Notes: a model not told the origin generated them from the letters alone. A DNA stretch of 64,000 nucleotides from Nocardia huaxiensis (GCF_013744875.1 NZ_CP059399.1:1612001-1676000); one strand, 5' to 3'; shown: positions 33,554 through 43,284, counted from the first letter of the stretch. Numbers and translations are program-made.

Positions 33554-34540
33554 CTATTTCACCGCCCACACCATGGATTCGGGGCCGGCGAGCCGAACGG
33601 TCTGCGGGTCGCGGAAACCGGTCTCGGACAGCCACTCTCGCAGGTCGGCGGCGGTGTAGTCGAAGCCCGCGGGGGTCTCGATGAGCATGTTCAGGCTCAT
33701 GAGCAGGCCGGCCAGGTTGGTGCGGCGGTCATCGTCGATGAGGGTTTCGTAGACCAGGATGGCGCCGCCGTCGGGCAGGGCCTTGTGCGCCTTGGTCAGC
33801 AGCATGCGCTTGGTGCCCAGATCCCAGTCGTGCAGGATGTGGCCGAAGACCAGCACTTCGGCGGTGGGCAGCGGGTCGGTGAAGAAGTCGCCGGGCTGGA
33901 AACAGGCCCGTTTGCCCAGCGGTGCAACGTATTCGGTGAATATCGGTTCGCATACCGGCAGGTCGAAACCGATGCCCTGCAGGTGCGGATGACTGTCGAG
34001 GACAGTGCGCAGCAGTGCGCCCTGCGCGGTGCCGATATCGGCCACGGTGAGCCAGCGCTGCCAGGGGAATTCCTGCGCGATGGCGTGCGCGCTGGGCAGC
34101 GACAGACCGGTCATGGCGCGCTGGAAAGCACGCAGCCGATCCTGATCCCGGTAGAGCGTGGCGAAGAAGTCACCGCCCGCCTTGGCCTCGTTCTGCGGCA
34201 ACCCGGTGCGCAGTCCCTCGGTGAGCCCGGCCCAGAATCCGTACAGCCGGGTGGCCGCCATTTCCAGGAATCCGCCGATGTATTCGCCGCGATTGCGGTC
34301 CAGGTATTGGGCGGTGTCGGCGGCATTGGCGTAGCGGCCGTCCTCGCGTCGCAGTACCTCCATGGCCACCAGCGCGTCGAAGAAGTCCCGCGCCGCCCGC
34401 GGGTGCAGGCCCAGTTCCTCCCGCAGTTCCTCGGCCGTCAGCTGCCGCTCGCCCAGGACGGTGAACACCCCGAGCTCGACGGCGCTGAGCAGCGTCCGGG
34501 ATTCCCAGAAACCCAAGCCGATCCCGAGGAGGCGGTCCAT
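33554..34540 (-). CDS. O-methyltransferase (Methyltransf_2 / acetylserotonin type)
   Basis: SAM-dependent methyltransferase of 328 residues with an N-terminal winged-helix dimerisation domain (about 1-95) and a C-terminal Rossmann domain with motif I ADIGTAQGALL and the catalytic HILHDWD segment, whose histidine acts as the base. This is the layout of plant-type and polyketide O-methyltransferases. It stands without biosynthetic neighbours, so the phenolic or other acceptor is unknown. Confidence 0.88.
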   Translation of the reverse strand: MDRLLGIGLGFWESRTLLSAVELGVFTVLGERQLTAEELREELGLHPRAARDFFDALVAMEVLRREDGRYANAADTAQYLDRNRGEYIGGFLEMAATRLYGFWAGLTEGLRTGLPQNEAKAGGDFFATLYRDQDRLRAFQRAMTGLSLPSAHAIAQEFPWQRWLTVADIGTAQGALLRTVLDSHPHLQGIGFDLPVCEPIFTEYVAPLGKRACFQPGDFFTDPLPTAEVLVFGHILHDWDLGTKRMLLTKAHKALPDGGAILVYETLIDDDRRTNLAGLLMSLNMLIETPAGFDYTAADLREWLSETGFRDPQTVRLAGPESMVWAVK

Positions 34541-34634
34541 GGCGCATCACCCTAGCGACCGCGCACCCCCGGGAACGGGAGGCGCGACGCGATGACCTGC
34601 GCGAACCGTGCGGTCCGCAAGACCTTCCGCAGGT

Positions 34635-35708
34635 TCAGAAGTCGTCCACGCCGTACACCCGCTGGGCGGTCAGCCGGAACACCTGATCGAGCGCCGCCGC
34701 ATCGGCCCCGTGGTCGGTGAGCGCGGTCGCCACCGCCATGGCCGCGTTCGGCAGGCTGGTGATCGGCTTGTCCACCGGGAAATTCGAACCCCAGATCAAC
34801 CGGTCCGCCCCGAAGGCGTCCAGCGCGTGATGCAGCATCGGCGAAATCCGGTCCAGCAGTTCCGGCACCGGGGTCGGCATGCCGCGCGGCGGCACCGGAT
34901 GCCCGAGGATCGGCATCATCAGCCCGCTCACCTTGGCCACCGCGTTCGGATTGGCGGCCAGCGCGCTGATGTCGTCGCGCCAGCGCAGGAAAAGCTCCCG
35001 CCGCAGGCTCGGATTGCTGCCGGTGTGCTTGCCGACCGGGCCGAAAATGCCTGCGGGCGTGGCGAGATGGTTCAGCACGATGGTGGCGTCCGGGTAGCGC
35101 GTGGCCAGGGCCGTCACATCGGGCAGCTGCTGCGAGTACACCCAGGCGTCGAAGGTGAGCTTGCGTTCCACCAGCGCCGCGAATCCATCCAGGAACTTGT
35201 GCGAGGTGAGCGCCCCTGGTGCACTGTGCTGCCGGATCCCGGAATCGGGGTGGTGCTCCACCCGCGTGCGAATGCCCCGGAACCTCCGGGAGGCCGACAG
35301 GTGCGCGTCGAGCAGATCGGCGAACCCCGGAGCTGCCGGATCGGCCGCGCCCACAATCGCTCCCAGCGCGGGCGTGTCCACCCCGAACGGCAGGCTCTCC
35401 ACCCAGCGCGTCTCATTGGCCTGGGCGTGCAGCTGCCGCCCCGACCACTCCACCTCGATGTGCACGATCGCCTCGACCGGCACCTCGCCCGCGTCCGCGC
35501 GATAGTCGGCGGGCAGGTACGGCTTCACGAACGGGGCGGGATCGCCGACGAACTCACGATCCTTGCGCGGGGCGAGCCGCTTGGCCACATCGATCGGCAC
35601 CGGCACGTACTTGAACAACTTTGCGAGACCACTGAATTCGCGAGGCGTGGTGAGCGGATCCCACTGGTGGATGTGCGCATCGACGACTGTCATTCCCGCA
35701 AGGTCCAT
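34635..35708 (-). CDS. Amidohydrolase 2 family metal-dependent hydrolase
   Basis: TIM-barrel hydrolase or decarboxylase of 357 residues. The metal motif DAHIHQWD is at 10-17, a barrel histidine occurs in VLNHLATP, and the final acid is in WGSNFPVD (the GSDFP-like element). The ribosome site GGAAGGG precedes the ATG. The family includes lactonases (gluconolactone- and dicarboxylate-lactone hydrolases) and ACMSD-like decarboxylases. It lies downstream of icmF on the same strand with a 124-base gap containing a hairpin repeat, so cotranscription is uncertain. Confidence 0.85.
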   Translation of the reverse strand: MDLAGMTVVDAHIHQWDPLTTPREFSGLAKLFKYVPVPIDVAKRLAPRKDREFVGDPAPFVKPYLPADYRADAGEVPVEAIVHIEVEWSGRQLHAQANETRWVESLPFGVDTPALGAIVGAADPAAPGFADLLDAHLSASRRFRGIRTRVEHHPDSGIRQHSAPGALTSHKFLDGFAALVERKLTFDAWVYSQQLPDVTALATRYPDATIVLNHLATPAGIFGPVGKHTGSNPSLRRELFLRWRDDISALAANPNAVAKVSGLMMPILGHPVPPRGMPTPVPELLDRISPMLHHALDAFGADRLIWGSNFPVDKPITSLPNAAMAVATALTDHGADAAALDQVFRLTAQRVYGVDDF

Positions 35709-35782
35709 GATGTCCCTTCCGTCCGGGTCGGCTTCGCCTGAATTTTTCCACGCAGGCCCGCCTCACGCATCCGAATCGGGAC

Positions 35783-35829
35783 GGGGGGTTCGGGGGCCAA
35801 GCCCCTGAGAGCCCCCGGAGAGTTCGGGT
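35783..35829. repeat. 47-nt dispersed repeat, copy B
   Basis: Intergenic element between icmF and the amidohydrolase, matching copy A at 25173-25219 at 41 of 47 positions. The hairpin core is GGGGC-CAA-GCCCC-like with flanking G5/C5 runs, and on the minus strand it could act as a terminator or attenuator after icmF. Confidence 0.65.
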
Positions 35830-35832
35830 TGT

Positions 35833-38800
35833 TCACACATTGCGGCGATACTGCCCGCCCACCGTGAAGAAAGTGTCGGTGATCTGCTGCAGCGTGCACA
35901 CCCGTGCGGCATCCATGAGCACCTCGAACACATTGGCATCGGTGGCGGCCGCCTCGGCCAGCCGGGCCAGCGCGACCGGCGCTTCATCCCGATGCCGCTG
36001 CGTGAACTCCCGCACCCGGTGCAGCTGCGACTGCTTCTCGTCCTCGGTGCCGCGCGCCAGCTCCAGCACCCGATGTTCCTCCTCGTGCGGGCTGCGGAAG
36101 GTGTTCACGCCGATGATCGGCAGGCTCCCATCGTGTTTGCGCCGCTCGTACAGCATCGATTCGTCCTGGATGCGGCCGCGCTGATAGCCGGTCTCCATGG
36201 CCCCGAGCACGCCGCCGCGCTCACTGATCCGCTCGAATTCGCGCAGGACGGCCTCCTCCACCAGATCGGTGAGCTCGTCGATGATGAAGCTGCCCTGTAG
36301 CGGGTTCTCGTTCATGGCGAGACCCCACTCGCGATTGATGATCAGCTGAATGGCCAGCGCGCGGCGCACCGATTCCTCGGTGGGCGTGGTGACGGCCTCG
36401 TCATAGGCATTGGTGTGCAGGCTGTTGCAATTGTCGTAGACGGCGATGAGCGCCTGCAGCGTGGTGCGAATGTCGTTGAAGCTCATCTCCTGTGCGTGCA
36501 GCGACCGGCCGGAGGTCTGAATGTGGTACTTGAGCTTCTGCGACCGGTCGTTCGCGCCGTACTTGTCCCGCATGGCAATCGCCCAGATGCGCCGCGCCAC
36601 CCGCCCGATCACCGAATACTCGGCATCCATGCCATTGGAGAAGAAGAAGGAGAGATTGGGCGCGAAATCGTCGATGTGCATGCCGCGCGCCAAATACGCC
36701 TCGACATAGGTGAATCCGTTGGCGAGGGTGAAGGCCAGCTGGCTGATGGGGTTCGCGCCGGCCTCGGCAATGTGATAGCCGGAGATGGAGACCGAGTAGA
36801 AATTGCGAACGCTGTTGCGTACGAACCACTCCTGGATATCGGCCATCATGCGCAGGCTGAATTCGGTGGAGAAGATGCAGGTGTTCTGGCCCTGATCCTC
36901 CTTGAGAATGTCGGCCTGCACGGTGCCGCGCACGGTGGCGAGGGTCCGCGCCCGCAGCTGCGCCGCCTCTTCGGCCGACGGTTCCCGGCCCTCGGTTTGC
37001 GAGAACTGTTCCAGCGCTTGATCGATGGCGGCATTGAGGTAGTAGGCGAGAATCGTCGGCGCGGGACCGTTGATGGTCATCGACACCGAGGTGCTGGGCG
37101 CATCCAGGTCGAACCCGTCGTAGAGCGCCTTCATATCGTCCAGCGTGGCAATGGAAACGCCGGACGTGCCGACCTTGCCGTAGATGTCAGGGCGCTCCGC
37201 CGGATCGTGCCCGTACAGCGTCACCGAATCGAACGCCGTCGAAAGTCGTTTGGCATCAGAGTGTTCCGACAGCACCTTGAATCGGCGGTTCGTGCGGAAG
37301 GCGTCACCTTCACCGGCGAACATGCGCGCCGGGTCCTCGTTGTCGCGCTTGAAGGCGAACACTCCCGCCGTGTACGGGAATCGTCCCGGCAGGTTCTCCG
37401 ACCGCAGGAATCGCAGCAGCTCACCGTGATCGGTGTAGCGGGGGAGCGCCACGCGGGGAATCGAACTGCCGGACAAGGTTTCCCGGCGCAGCGTCGTCCG
37501 CAGCTCCCGGTCCCGAACCTTCACCACCTGCTCATCACCCTGATACGACGCGGCCACCGCAGGCCATTCCCGCAGCAGGGCAGCATTTTCCGGCGACAAT
37601 TCCGTCCGAGCCCCGGCGAGCAATTCCGCCACCGCCGCAGCGCCCGCAGTCCCCCCAGCGCCCGTCGCCCCCGCAGTGCCCGTCGCCCCCGTCATCCCGG
37701 CATGCTTTTGGCCGGGATCCACCAGTTCAGCATGCACCTGCTCCAACCGCTGCACCCGCTGCGCCGCCGCGATCTGTCGTCCGGTCTCCGCGTGATACCC
37801 CCGCACCGCCTCCGCGATCTCCGCCAGATACCGCACCCGCGCGGGCGGAATGATCTGCGCGAACCGTGTCGAGGCCCGCGTCTCCACTTTCGGCAGCACC
37901 CCCGGCTCCACCGGCAGCCCGTGCCCGGCCAGCAGCTCGCTCAGATGTTGGTACAGCGCCGTGACCCCGTCATCGTTGAAAGTCGCCGCGCTGGTGCCGA
38001 ATACCGGCATATCCTCCGGCGCGGCATGGAACTCCTCCCGATTCCGCACCAGCTGCCGCGACACGTCCCGCAGCGCGTCCTCCGCCCCGCGCCGCTCGAA
38101 CTTGTTGATGGCCACCACATCCGCGTAATCCAGCATGTCGATCTTCTCCAGCTGAGAAGCCGCGCCGAATTCCGGCGTCATGACATACATGGCCACGTCC
38201 ACATGCTCGGTGACCGCAGCGTCCCCCTGCCCGATGCCCGGCGTCTCCAGAACGACCAGGTCGTATCCCGCTGCCTTGCAGGCGATCACCATGGCATCGA
38301 TATTGCGCGGCACCTCCCGCTCACCCCGGGTGGCCAGCGACCGGAAGAACACCCGATCCCCGTCGAGGGAGTTCATCCGAATCCGGTCACCCAGCAGCGC
38401 GCCACCGCCACGTCGCCGCGTCGGATCCACCGCCAGCACCGCCACCCGCAGCTTGTCCTGCTGATCGGTGCGCAGCCGACGCACGAGTTCATCTGTGAGC
38501 GAGGACTTTCCGGACCCACCGGTGCCCGTGATACCGAGCACCGGAACCCGCCGCCCCGCCGCGGCCGCCTCGAACGCGGCCCGGTCCTCCGCCGAAACCG
38601 TGTCCTGCTGAAGGCAGGTCAGCGTCCGCGCCAGCGCAGCCCGATCCCCGCTCAATACGGCGTCGACCGAAGCGGGCGTCCCCGACAGATCCACATCGCA
38701 CTCCGCGATGAGCTGATTGATCATCCCCGGCAACCCGAGCCGCTGCCCGTCCTCCGGCGAAAAGATCGTCACTCCCGACTCCGCCAGCCGTGCGATCTCC

Positions 38801-39117
38801 TCCGCGATGATGACCCCGCCACCCCCGCCGAAAATCTTCACGTGCCCCGCCCCGGCCTCCCGCAGCGCCTTGGCCAGGTACTCGAAGTACTCGATATGCC
38901 CGCCCTGATACGAACTGACCGCCACCCCCTGCACATCCTCGGTGACAGCCGCGTCCACGACTTCACTCACCGCCCGGTTGTGCCCGAGATGAATCACCTC
39001 GGCTCCCTGCGACTGCAAGATCCGCCGCATGATGTTGATCGCCGCATCGTGCCCGTCGAACAGCGCCGCAGCGGTCACGAATCGCACCGGATGGCCCGGA
39101 ACATGCAGGTCGGCCAT
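35833..39117 (-). CDS. icmF: Fused isobutyryl-CoA mutase with G-protein chaperone (IcmF)
   Basis: Adenosylcobalamin enzyme of 1094 residues that interconverts isobutyryl-CoA and n-butyryl-CoA. Domains in order: B12-binding domain (about 1-140) with the DGH ligand motif at residues 21-23 (His23 lower ligand), MeaI-type GTPase chaperone with P-loop TGTGGSGKSS (Lys204), a linker at about 450-490, then the mutase TIM barrel with NGPAPTILAYYLNAAIDQ and EAGANPISQLAFTLANGFTY. This order defines IcmF. The ATG at 39117 has GGAGGAAG upstream. A candidate promoter has TTGACG within a GACGTC motif. A palindromic repeat arm and an 18-nt tandem repeat encode part of the linker. Substrate preference between isobutyryl-, pivalyl- and related CoAs is not readable here. 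Confidence 0.95.
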   Translation of the reverse strand: MADLHVPGHPVRFVTAAALFDGHDAAINIMRRILQSQGAEVIHLGHNRAVSEVVDAAVTEDVQGVAVSSYQGGHIEYFEYLAKALREAGAGHVKIFGGGGGVIIAEEIARLAESGVTIFSPEDGQRLGLPGMINQLIAECDVDLSGTPASVDAVLSGDRAALARTLTCLQQDTVSAEDRAAFEAAAAGRRVPVLGITGTGGSGKSSLTDELVRRLRTDQQDKLRVAVLAVDPTRRRGGGALLGDRIRMNSLDGDRVFFRSLATRGEREVPRNIDAMVIACKAAGYDLVVLETPGIGQGDAAVTEHVDVAMYVMTPEFGAASQLEKIDMLDYADVVAINKFERRGAEDALRDVSRQLVRNREEFHAAPEDMPVFGTSAATFNDDGVTALYQHLSELLAGHGLPVEPGVLPKVETRASTRFAQIIPPARVRYLAEIAEAVRGYHAETGRQIAAAQRVQRLEQVHAELVDPGQKHAGMTGATGTAGATGAGGTAGAAAVAELLAGARTELSPENAALLREWPAVAASYQGDEQVVKVRDRELRTTLRRETLSGSSIPRVALPRYTDHGELLRFLRSENLPGRFPYTAGVFAFKRDNEDPARMFAGEGDAFRTNRRFKVLSEHSDAKRLSTAFDSVTLYGHDPAERPDIYGKVGTSGVSIATLDDMKALYDGFDLDAPSTSVSMTINGPAPTILAYYLNAAIDQALEQFSQTEGREPSAEEAAQLRARTLATVRGTVQADILKEDQGQNTCIFSTEFSLRMMADIQEWFVRNSVRNFYSVSISGYHIAEAGANPISQLAFTLANGFTYVEAYLARGMHIDDFAPNLSFFFSNGMDAEYSVIGRVARRIWAIAMRDKYGANDRSQKLKYHIQTSGRSLHAQEMSFNDIRTTLQALIAVYDNCNSLHTNAYDEAVTTPTEESVRRALAIQLIINREWGLAMNENPLQGSFIIDELTDLVEEAVLREFERISERGGVLGAMETGYQRGRIQDESMLYERRKHDGSLPIIGVNTFRSPHEEEHRVLELARGTEDEKQSQLHRVREFTQRHRDEAPVALARLAEAAATDANVFEVLMDAARVCTLQQITDTFFTVGGQYRRNV
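37657..37692 (-). repeat. 18-nt tandem repeat in icmF linker
   Basis: Two units of 18 bases (AGCGCCCGTCGCCCCCGC and AGTGCCCGTCGCCCCCGT on the plus strand) encode a Gly-Ala-Thr-rich hexapeptide repeat in the interdomain linker, next to the palindromic arm at 37690-37723. The 18-bp period keeps the frame. Confidence 0.6.
37690..37723 (-). repeat. Palindromic-repeat arm inside icmF
   Basis: These 34 bases match the right arm (read in reverse complement) of the long palindromic element at 55410-55477 with only 2 mismatches. Here they are translated as VDPGQKHAGMT in the linker between the GTPase and mutase domains (residues about 465-476). Confidence 0.8.
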
Positions 39118-39157
39118 AACTTCCTCCGCAGGGAAGATTCCGTAGGTGTCCAGATAG

Positions 39158-39169
39158 TAGGACGTCAAA
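39158..39169 (-). promoter_or_regulatory. GACGTC-centred operator/promoter of icmF
   Basis: TAGGACGTCAAA (plus strand) is an imperfect version of the perfect palindrome TTGGACGTCCAA found upstream of mmsA. On the minus strand it contains TTGACG, a candidate -35, and both sites continue with ACTAT. The spacing to the icmF ATG is about 40 bases. Confidence 0.5.
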
Positions 39170-39359
39170 ACAACTCTAGAGTGATTCGCCCCACAGTGCC
39201 AGCGAACGCGCATGTCTTCCCCGCCGCCGCCCACCGCATACACCGGGCGCAGCTGTCGGAGGGGATTGGCAGGATCGCTGGGAACGCATGCACCGCAGCG
39301 TGATCCACCCGGACCCGTCGGCGGGAGGCCGAACCGGGCTCGAATCCTCGGAGGGGACC

Positions 39360-40403
39360 ATGACGTCAGCCGGAAAGAACACCACCGCGTCTGCCGACTA
39401 CCAGGCCGCCGCACCGGCGGAGTTGCCGCGATATCTGCAGTCGCCGCCCTGGGAGTGGACTCGCGAGCCGGTGGTGATGGCCGCGCGCACCGCCGAACGG
39501 CCGGGCTTTCTCGCCTGGCAGCCGGGCGAGAAGGAGCGTGCCTCGAAGCTGCCGGTGAAACTGCTCTGGGATGGGGAGGGGGATCGCGACGAGTTCATCG
39601 CCGCCGGGCTGGCCTACGATCACGCGCGGGACGGCGGCTACCACGCGGCGTATCTGGTGGCGGGCGCCGAGGCGACGGTCCGGCCCTACCTGGAGCGGGG
39701 GCGGGCGTGGGGGACGGCCGACGAGTTTCTGCGCATACTGGCTCGATTCGACAGTGCCGCAGTCGATTTCGTTCTCCGGTCGGATCGCGGGTATTCCGGT
39801 GTGACGGCGGCGCTGCTGCCGGTCGGCGGCAGCGAGGTCACGCGGCGCATGGCGGAATTGCTGGCCGGGCCCTACGACCTGCGCTGGGACAGCACCTGCC
39901 GGCGCTGGTTCGAACGCCATATCGACAGCGCCGCACCGGATCTGGTGGCCGCCGCACTGTCCGCGCCGCAATCGGACCGGTCCGCGGTGGGAATTCCGGG
40001 ACGCGGGAAGCCGCGGGGTGAGGTCGCCACGTCGGCGCTGGACCGAGGCACGGCGGAGGTGGCGCTGCGTCGCTTGGCCGAGCAGGGTTTGCGCGCGGCG
40101 CTGCTGGCCGCTGCGGAGCCCTACGGTCCGGAGGGCGTGGCCGCCATCGCGGCTGCCGCCGACCCGCTGCTCGAGTTGCCGGACAAGATTCCCGCCCTGC
40201 CGGACTGGCTGACGCCGAACCGGCTGCCGCCGATCATTCTGCGCGACAGTGGAAACCGGCTGCCGGTCGAGGCGGTGACGGTGTTCTGCACCATGCTGGC
40301 CATGAGCGGCCCGGCGCACACCTATGCGGGGGTGCGGGAGATCGCCGCGCTCGGCACGCCGGAATCGTTGGCGGACTTCGTCTTCGAGCTGTTCGAGACC
40401 TAG
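39360..40403 (+). pseudogene. DUF4132 protein, N-terminal part (ends at in-frame amber)
   Basis: First 347 codons of a DUF4132 (MolR-like) gene. The ATG at 39360 follows GGAGGGG. The text reads ...FVFELFET then TAG, and the same frame continues after the stop with NKAGFPHAGRWVMHAGAVLGD and the remaining DUF4132 region. A TGG to TAG change at this point would explain it, since family members have a Trp-like residue in this helical repeat. The fragment is helical and carries no catalytic motif of its own. Confidence 0.7.
40401..40403 (+). other. Internal amber codon in DUF4132 gene
   Basis: Single TAG that interrupts an otherwise open frame of 769 codons (39360-41666). No frameshift, insertion or IS sequence is near it. 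It could be a nonsense mutation, a sequencing error, or a readthrough site. Confidence 0.8.
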
Positions 40404-40436
40404 AACAAGGCGGGCTTTCCGCATGCGGGTCGCTGG

Positions 40437-41666
40437 GTGATGCACGCGGGGGCCGTGCTCGGCGACGCCCGGTTCTTCGACTGGATCAGTCGCATGATCG
40501 AGACCTGGAACAGCTGCGGGAATCACCTGGTGGCCCATGCGGCGCTGGAGGCGTACGCGGCGAATGGCTCCGATCCGGCACTCGCACAACTGTTTCGACT
40601 GTCGCGAGCCGCCAGGTCGCAGAAGCTCGCGAAGCGTGCGCAGGATGCGGTGACCATGGCGGCGCGGTGGCGTGGGCTCACGCCGGAGGATCTCGCCGAT
40701 CTGATCGTGCCGAGTCATGGTTTCGCGCTGGATGGCACGCGGCAGCTCGACTACGGTCCGCGCGGTTTCGTCGTCACACTGGACGAGCAATTGAAGCCGA
40801 TCGTCTTCGACGCGGTGCGCGCGGATTCCGGCCGGTGGTCGCAGGGTCCGCGACGGCGTTCGCTGCCCAAGCCGGGTGTCAAGGACGACGCGGTGATGGC
40901 GGGCGCGGCGCACCGGGAATTCACCGTGCTCCGCAAGGAGGTGAAATCGACTGCGGCCGAGCAGCTCACACGCTTCGAGGCCGCGATGGTGCGGCAGCGG
41001 CGGTGGACCGCGGAGCGTTTCCGCAGCCGGATCGTCGATCACCCGGTGCTGTGGCAGCTCGCGCGTCGCCTGGTCTGGGTCGCGTGCGACGCGGACGGCA
41101 AGGCGGACAGCGCTTTCCGGATCGCCGAGGATCGCAGCCTCGCCGCTGTCGACGATCGTCCGTTCACGCTCGACGACACCGCCACGGTAGGCATCGCGCA
41201 TCCGATTCAGCTCGGTGACACCCTGCCCGCATGGGCCGAGCTGTTCGCCGATTACCAGATCTTGCAACCGTTTCCGCAGCTCGAGCGGTCCGTGCATCGT
41301 CTCTCCGAGGCCGAGCGGCCCGTCGAAGCGCTCACCCGTTTCGCGGGCCGTACCCTCGCCACCGGCCGCATCCTCGGCGCGAACAAGGCCGGGTGGCTGC
41401 GACAGGACATCCAATCCGGAGCCCAGTGGAATCTGATCTTCCGGCCGCTGGGGGAGGGGCACACCCTCGTGCTGGATTTCGAACCCGGCATCCGACTGTT
41501 CAACGAGCTCGCGGACCCCGTCCAGCGCATCGCGCAGTTCCGCTTGGCGGTCACCGGTTCGTCGGCCCAGTGGTGGGGGCAGGGGGTCCCGTTCGGCGAG
41601 CTGGACGAGATCACAGCCTCGGAGGCCCTGCTGGCCTTCCTGGCGCTGGATCCCCGCGAGCCCTGA
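40437..41666 (+). pseudogene. DUF4132 protein, C-terminal part
   Basis: In-frame continuation of the gene interrupted at 40401. Reading from the GTG/ATG at 40437/40440 gives 408-409 residues with the DUF4132 signature: LDYGPRGFVVTLDEQLKPIVFD, VRQRRWTAERFRSRIVDHPVLWQLARRLVWVA, FRIAEDRSLAAVDDRPFTL and HPIQLGDTLPAWAELFADYQILQPFPQLER. No ribosome site precedes the ATG, so independent expression is doubtful. The fully preserved downstream frame suggests the lesion is recent or not real. Confidence 0.7.
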
Positions 41667-41711
41667 TCAGAGCCGCTATCGCCACCCTGTGAGTTATCCC
41701 ACAGCCAATAC

Positions 41712-41730
41712 TTGGACGTCCAACTATAGG
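41712..41730 (+). promoter_or_regulatory. Palindrome and -10 upstream of valine operon
   Basis: TTGGACGTCCAA (41712-41723) is a perfect 12-bp palindrome followed by C and TATAGG (41725-41730), a good -10. The start of mmsA is 51 bases further. A related motif lies upstream of icmF. Confidence 0.6.
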
Positions 41731-41780
41731 ATCGCCACGTACAGCGCCGAGGTGCGCGCAGGCTTCGAGACAGGACTGGC

Positions 41781-43280
41781 ATGGTTCGCGAACTCACCCA
41801 CTTCATCGGCGGGCAGCACGTGCCCGGAACCTCCGGCAACTTCGCGGACGTCTACGACCCGAGCAGCGGGCAGGTGCAGGCGCGGGTGCCGCTGGCGAGC
41901 AAGGCCGAGGTCGAGGCCGTCATCGCCAATGCCGCCGAAGCACAGCAGGTGTGGGCCGCGTTCAACCCGCAGAAGCGGGCGCGCGTGCTCATGAAGTTCC
42001 TGACCCTGGTGCAGGACGAGATGGATTCCCTGGCGGCGCTGCTGTCCTCGGAGCACGGCAAGACCATTGCCGACGCCAAGGGTGACATCCAGCGCGGGCT
42101 CGAGGTCATCGAATTCGCCGTCGGCATTCCGCACCTGCTCAAGGGCGAGTACACCGAGAGCGCCGGCACCGGCATCGACGTGTACTCCATGCGTCAGCCG
42201 CTCGGCGTCGTCGCGGGCATCACGCCGTTCAACTTCCCGGCCATGATCCCGCTGTGGAAGGCCGGTCCGGCGCTCGCCTGCGGAAACGCCTTCGTGCTCA
42301 AGCCTTCCGAGCGCGACCCCTCGGTGCCGCTGCGCCTGGCCGAACTGTTCCTCGAGGCCGGACTGCCGGCCGGTGTGTTCAATGTGGTCAACGGTGACAA
42401 GGAAGCCGTCGACACCATCCTGCACGACGAGCGCATCAAGGCCGTCGGCTTCGTGGGCTCCACCCCGATCGCGCAGTACATCTACGAGACCGCCACCGCG
42501 AACGGCAAGCGCGCCCAGGCTTTCGGCGGCGCGAAGAACCACGCCATCGTCATGCCGGACGCCGACCTCGACGATGTGGCCGATCAGCTCATCGGCGCCG
42601 GTTACGGTTCCGCCGGTGAGCGCTGCATGGCCATCTCGGTCGCCGTCCCGGTGGGCGAGGAGACCGCGGATCGCCTGCGCGAGAAGCTGATCGAGCGCGT
42701 CAACAAGCTGAATGTCGGCCGCTCCGACGACCCGGGCGCCGACTTCGGCCCGCTGGTCGGCCGCGACGGCGTGGACCGCGTGAACAACTACGTGCAGATC
42801 GGCGTGGACGAAGGCGCCGAGATCGTCATCGACGGCCGCGGCCTGGTCGTCGAGGGCGCGGAAGACGGATTCTTCGCGGGCGCAACACTGTTCGACCGCG
42901 TCACCCCCGACATGCGCATCTACAAGGAAGAGATCTTCGGCCCCGTGCTCGCCATCGTGCGCGCCAAGGACTACGAAGAGGCGCTGCGCCTGCCCAACGA
43001 GCACGAATACGGCAATGGCGTCGCCATTTTCACGCGCGACGGTGACACCGCCCGCGACTTCGCCGCCCGCGTGCAGGTCGGCATGGTCGGCATCAACGTC
43101 CCGATCCCGGTGCCGATCGCGTACCACACCTTCGGCGGCTGGAAGCGTTCCGGCTTCGGCGATCTCAACCAGCACGGCCCGGACTCCATCCGCTTCTATA
43201 CCAAGACCAAGACGGTGACGCAGCGCTGGCCCGCGGGGCAGAAGGAGTCCAACGCCTTCGTCATCCCGACCATGGACTGA
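41781..43280 (+). CDS. mmsA: Methylmalonate-semialdehyde dehydrogenase (CoA-acylating)
   Basis: Aldehyde dehydrogenase of 499 residues that converts methylmalonate semialdehyde to propionyl-CoA and malonate semialdehyde to acetyl-CoA in valine and beta-alanine catabolism. The catalytic cysteine is Cys282 in AGERCMAI, the form typical of MMSDH rather than ordinary ALDHs, and the N terminus HFIGGQHVPGTSGNFADVYDPSSG matches the family. Start ATG at 41781. First gene of the valine operon; the next gene starts within a few bases of its stop. Confidence 0.96.
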   Translation: MVRELTHFIGGQHVPGTSGNFADVYDPSSGQVQARVPLASKAEVEAVIANAAEAQQVWAAFNPQKRARVLMKFLTLVQDEMDSLAALLSSEHGKTIADAKGDIQRGLEVIEFAVGIPHLLKGEYTESAGTGIDVYSMRQPLGVVAGITPFNFPAMIPLWKAGPALACGNAFVLKPSERDPSVPLRLAELFLEAGLPAGVFNVVNGDKEAVDTILHDERIKAVGFVGSTPIAQYIYETATANGKRAQAFGGAKNHAIVMPDADLDDVADQLIGAGYGSAGERCMAISVAVPVGEETADRLREKLIERVNKLNVGRSDDPGADFGPLVGRDGVDRVNNYVQIGVDEGAEIVIDGRGLVVEGAEDGFFAGATLFDRVTPDMRIYKEEIFGPVLAIVRAKDYEEALRLPNEHEYGNGVAIFTRDGDTARDFAARVQVGMVGINVPIPVPIAYHTFGGWKRSGFGDLNQHGPDSIRFYTKTKTVTQRWPAGQKESNAFVIPTMD

Positions 43281-43284
43281 CGTG

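Noticed and set aside
36415..39303. Very long plus-strand open frame opposite icmF
   Set aside because: It is the mirror of a high-GC gene; the composition (Arg, His, Pro, Gly) has no domain, whereas the minus strand gives a complete IcmF.
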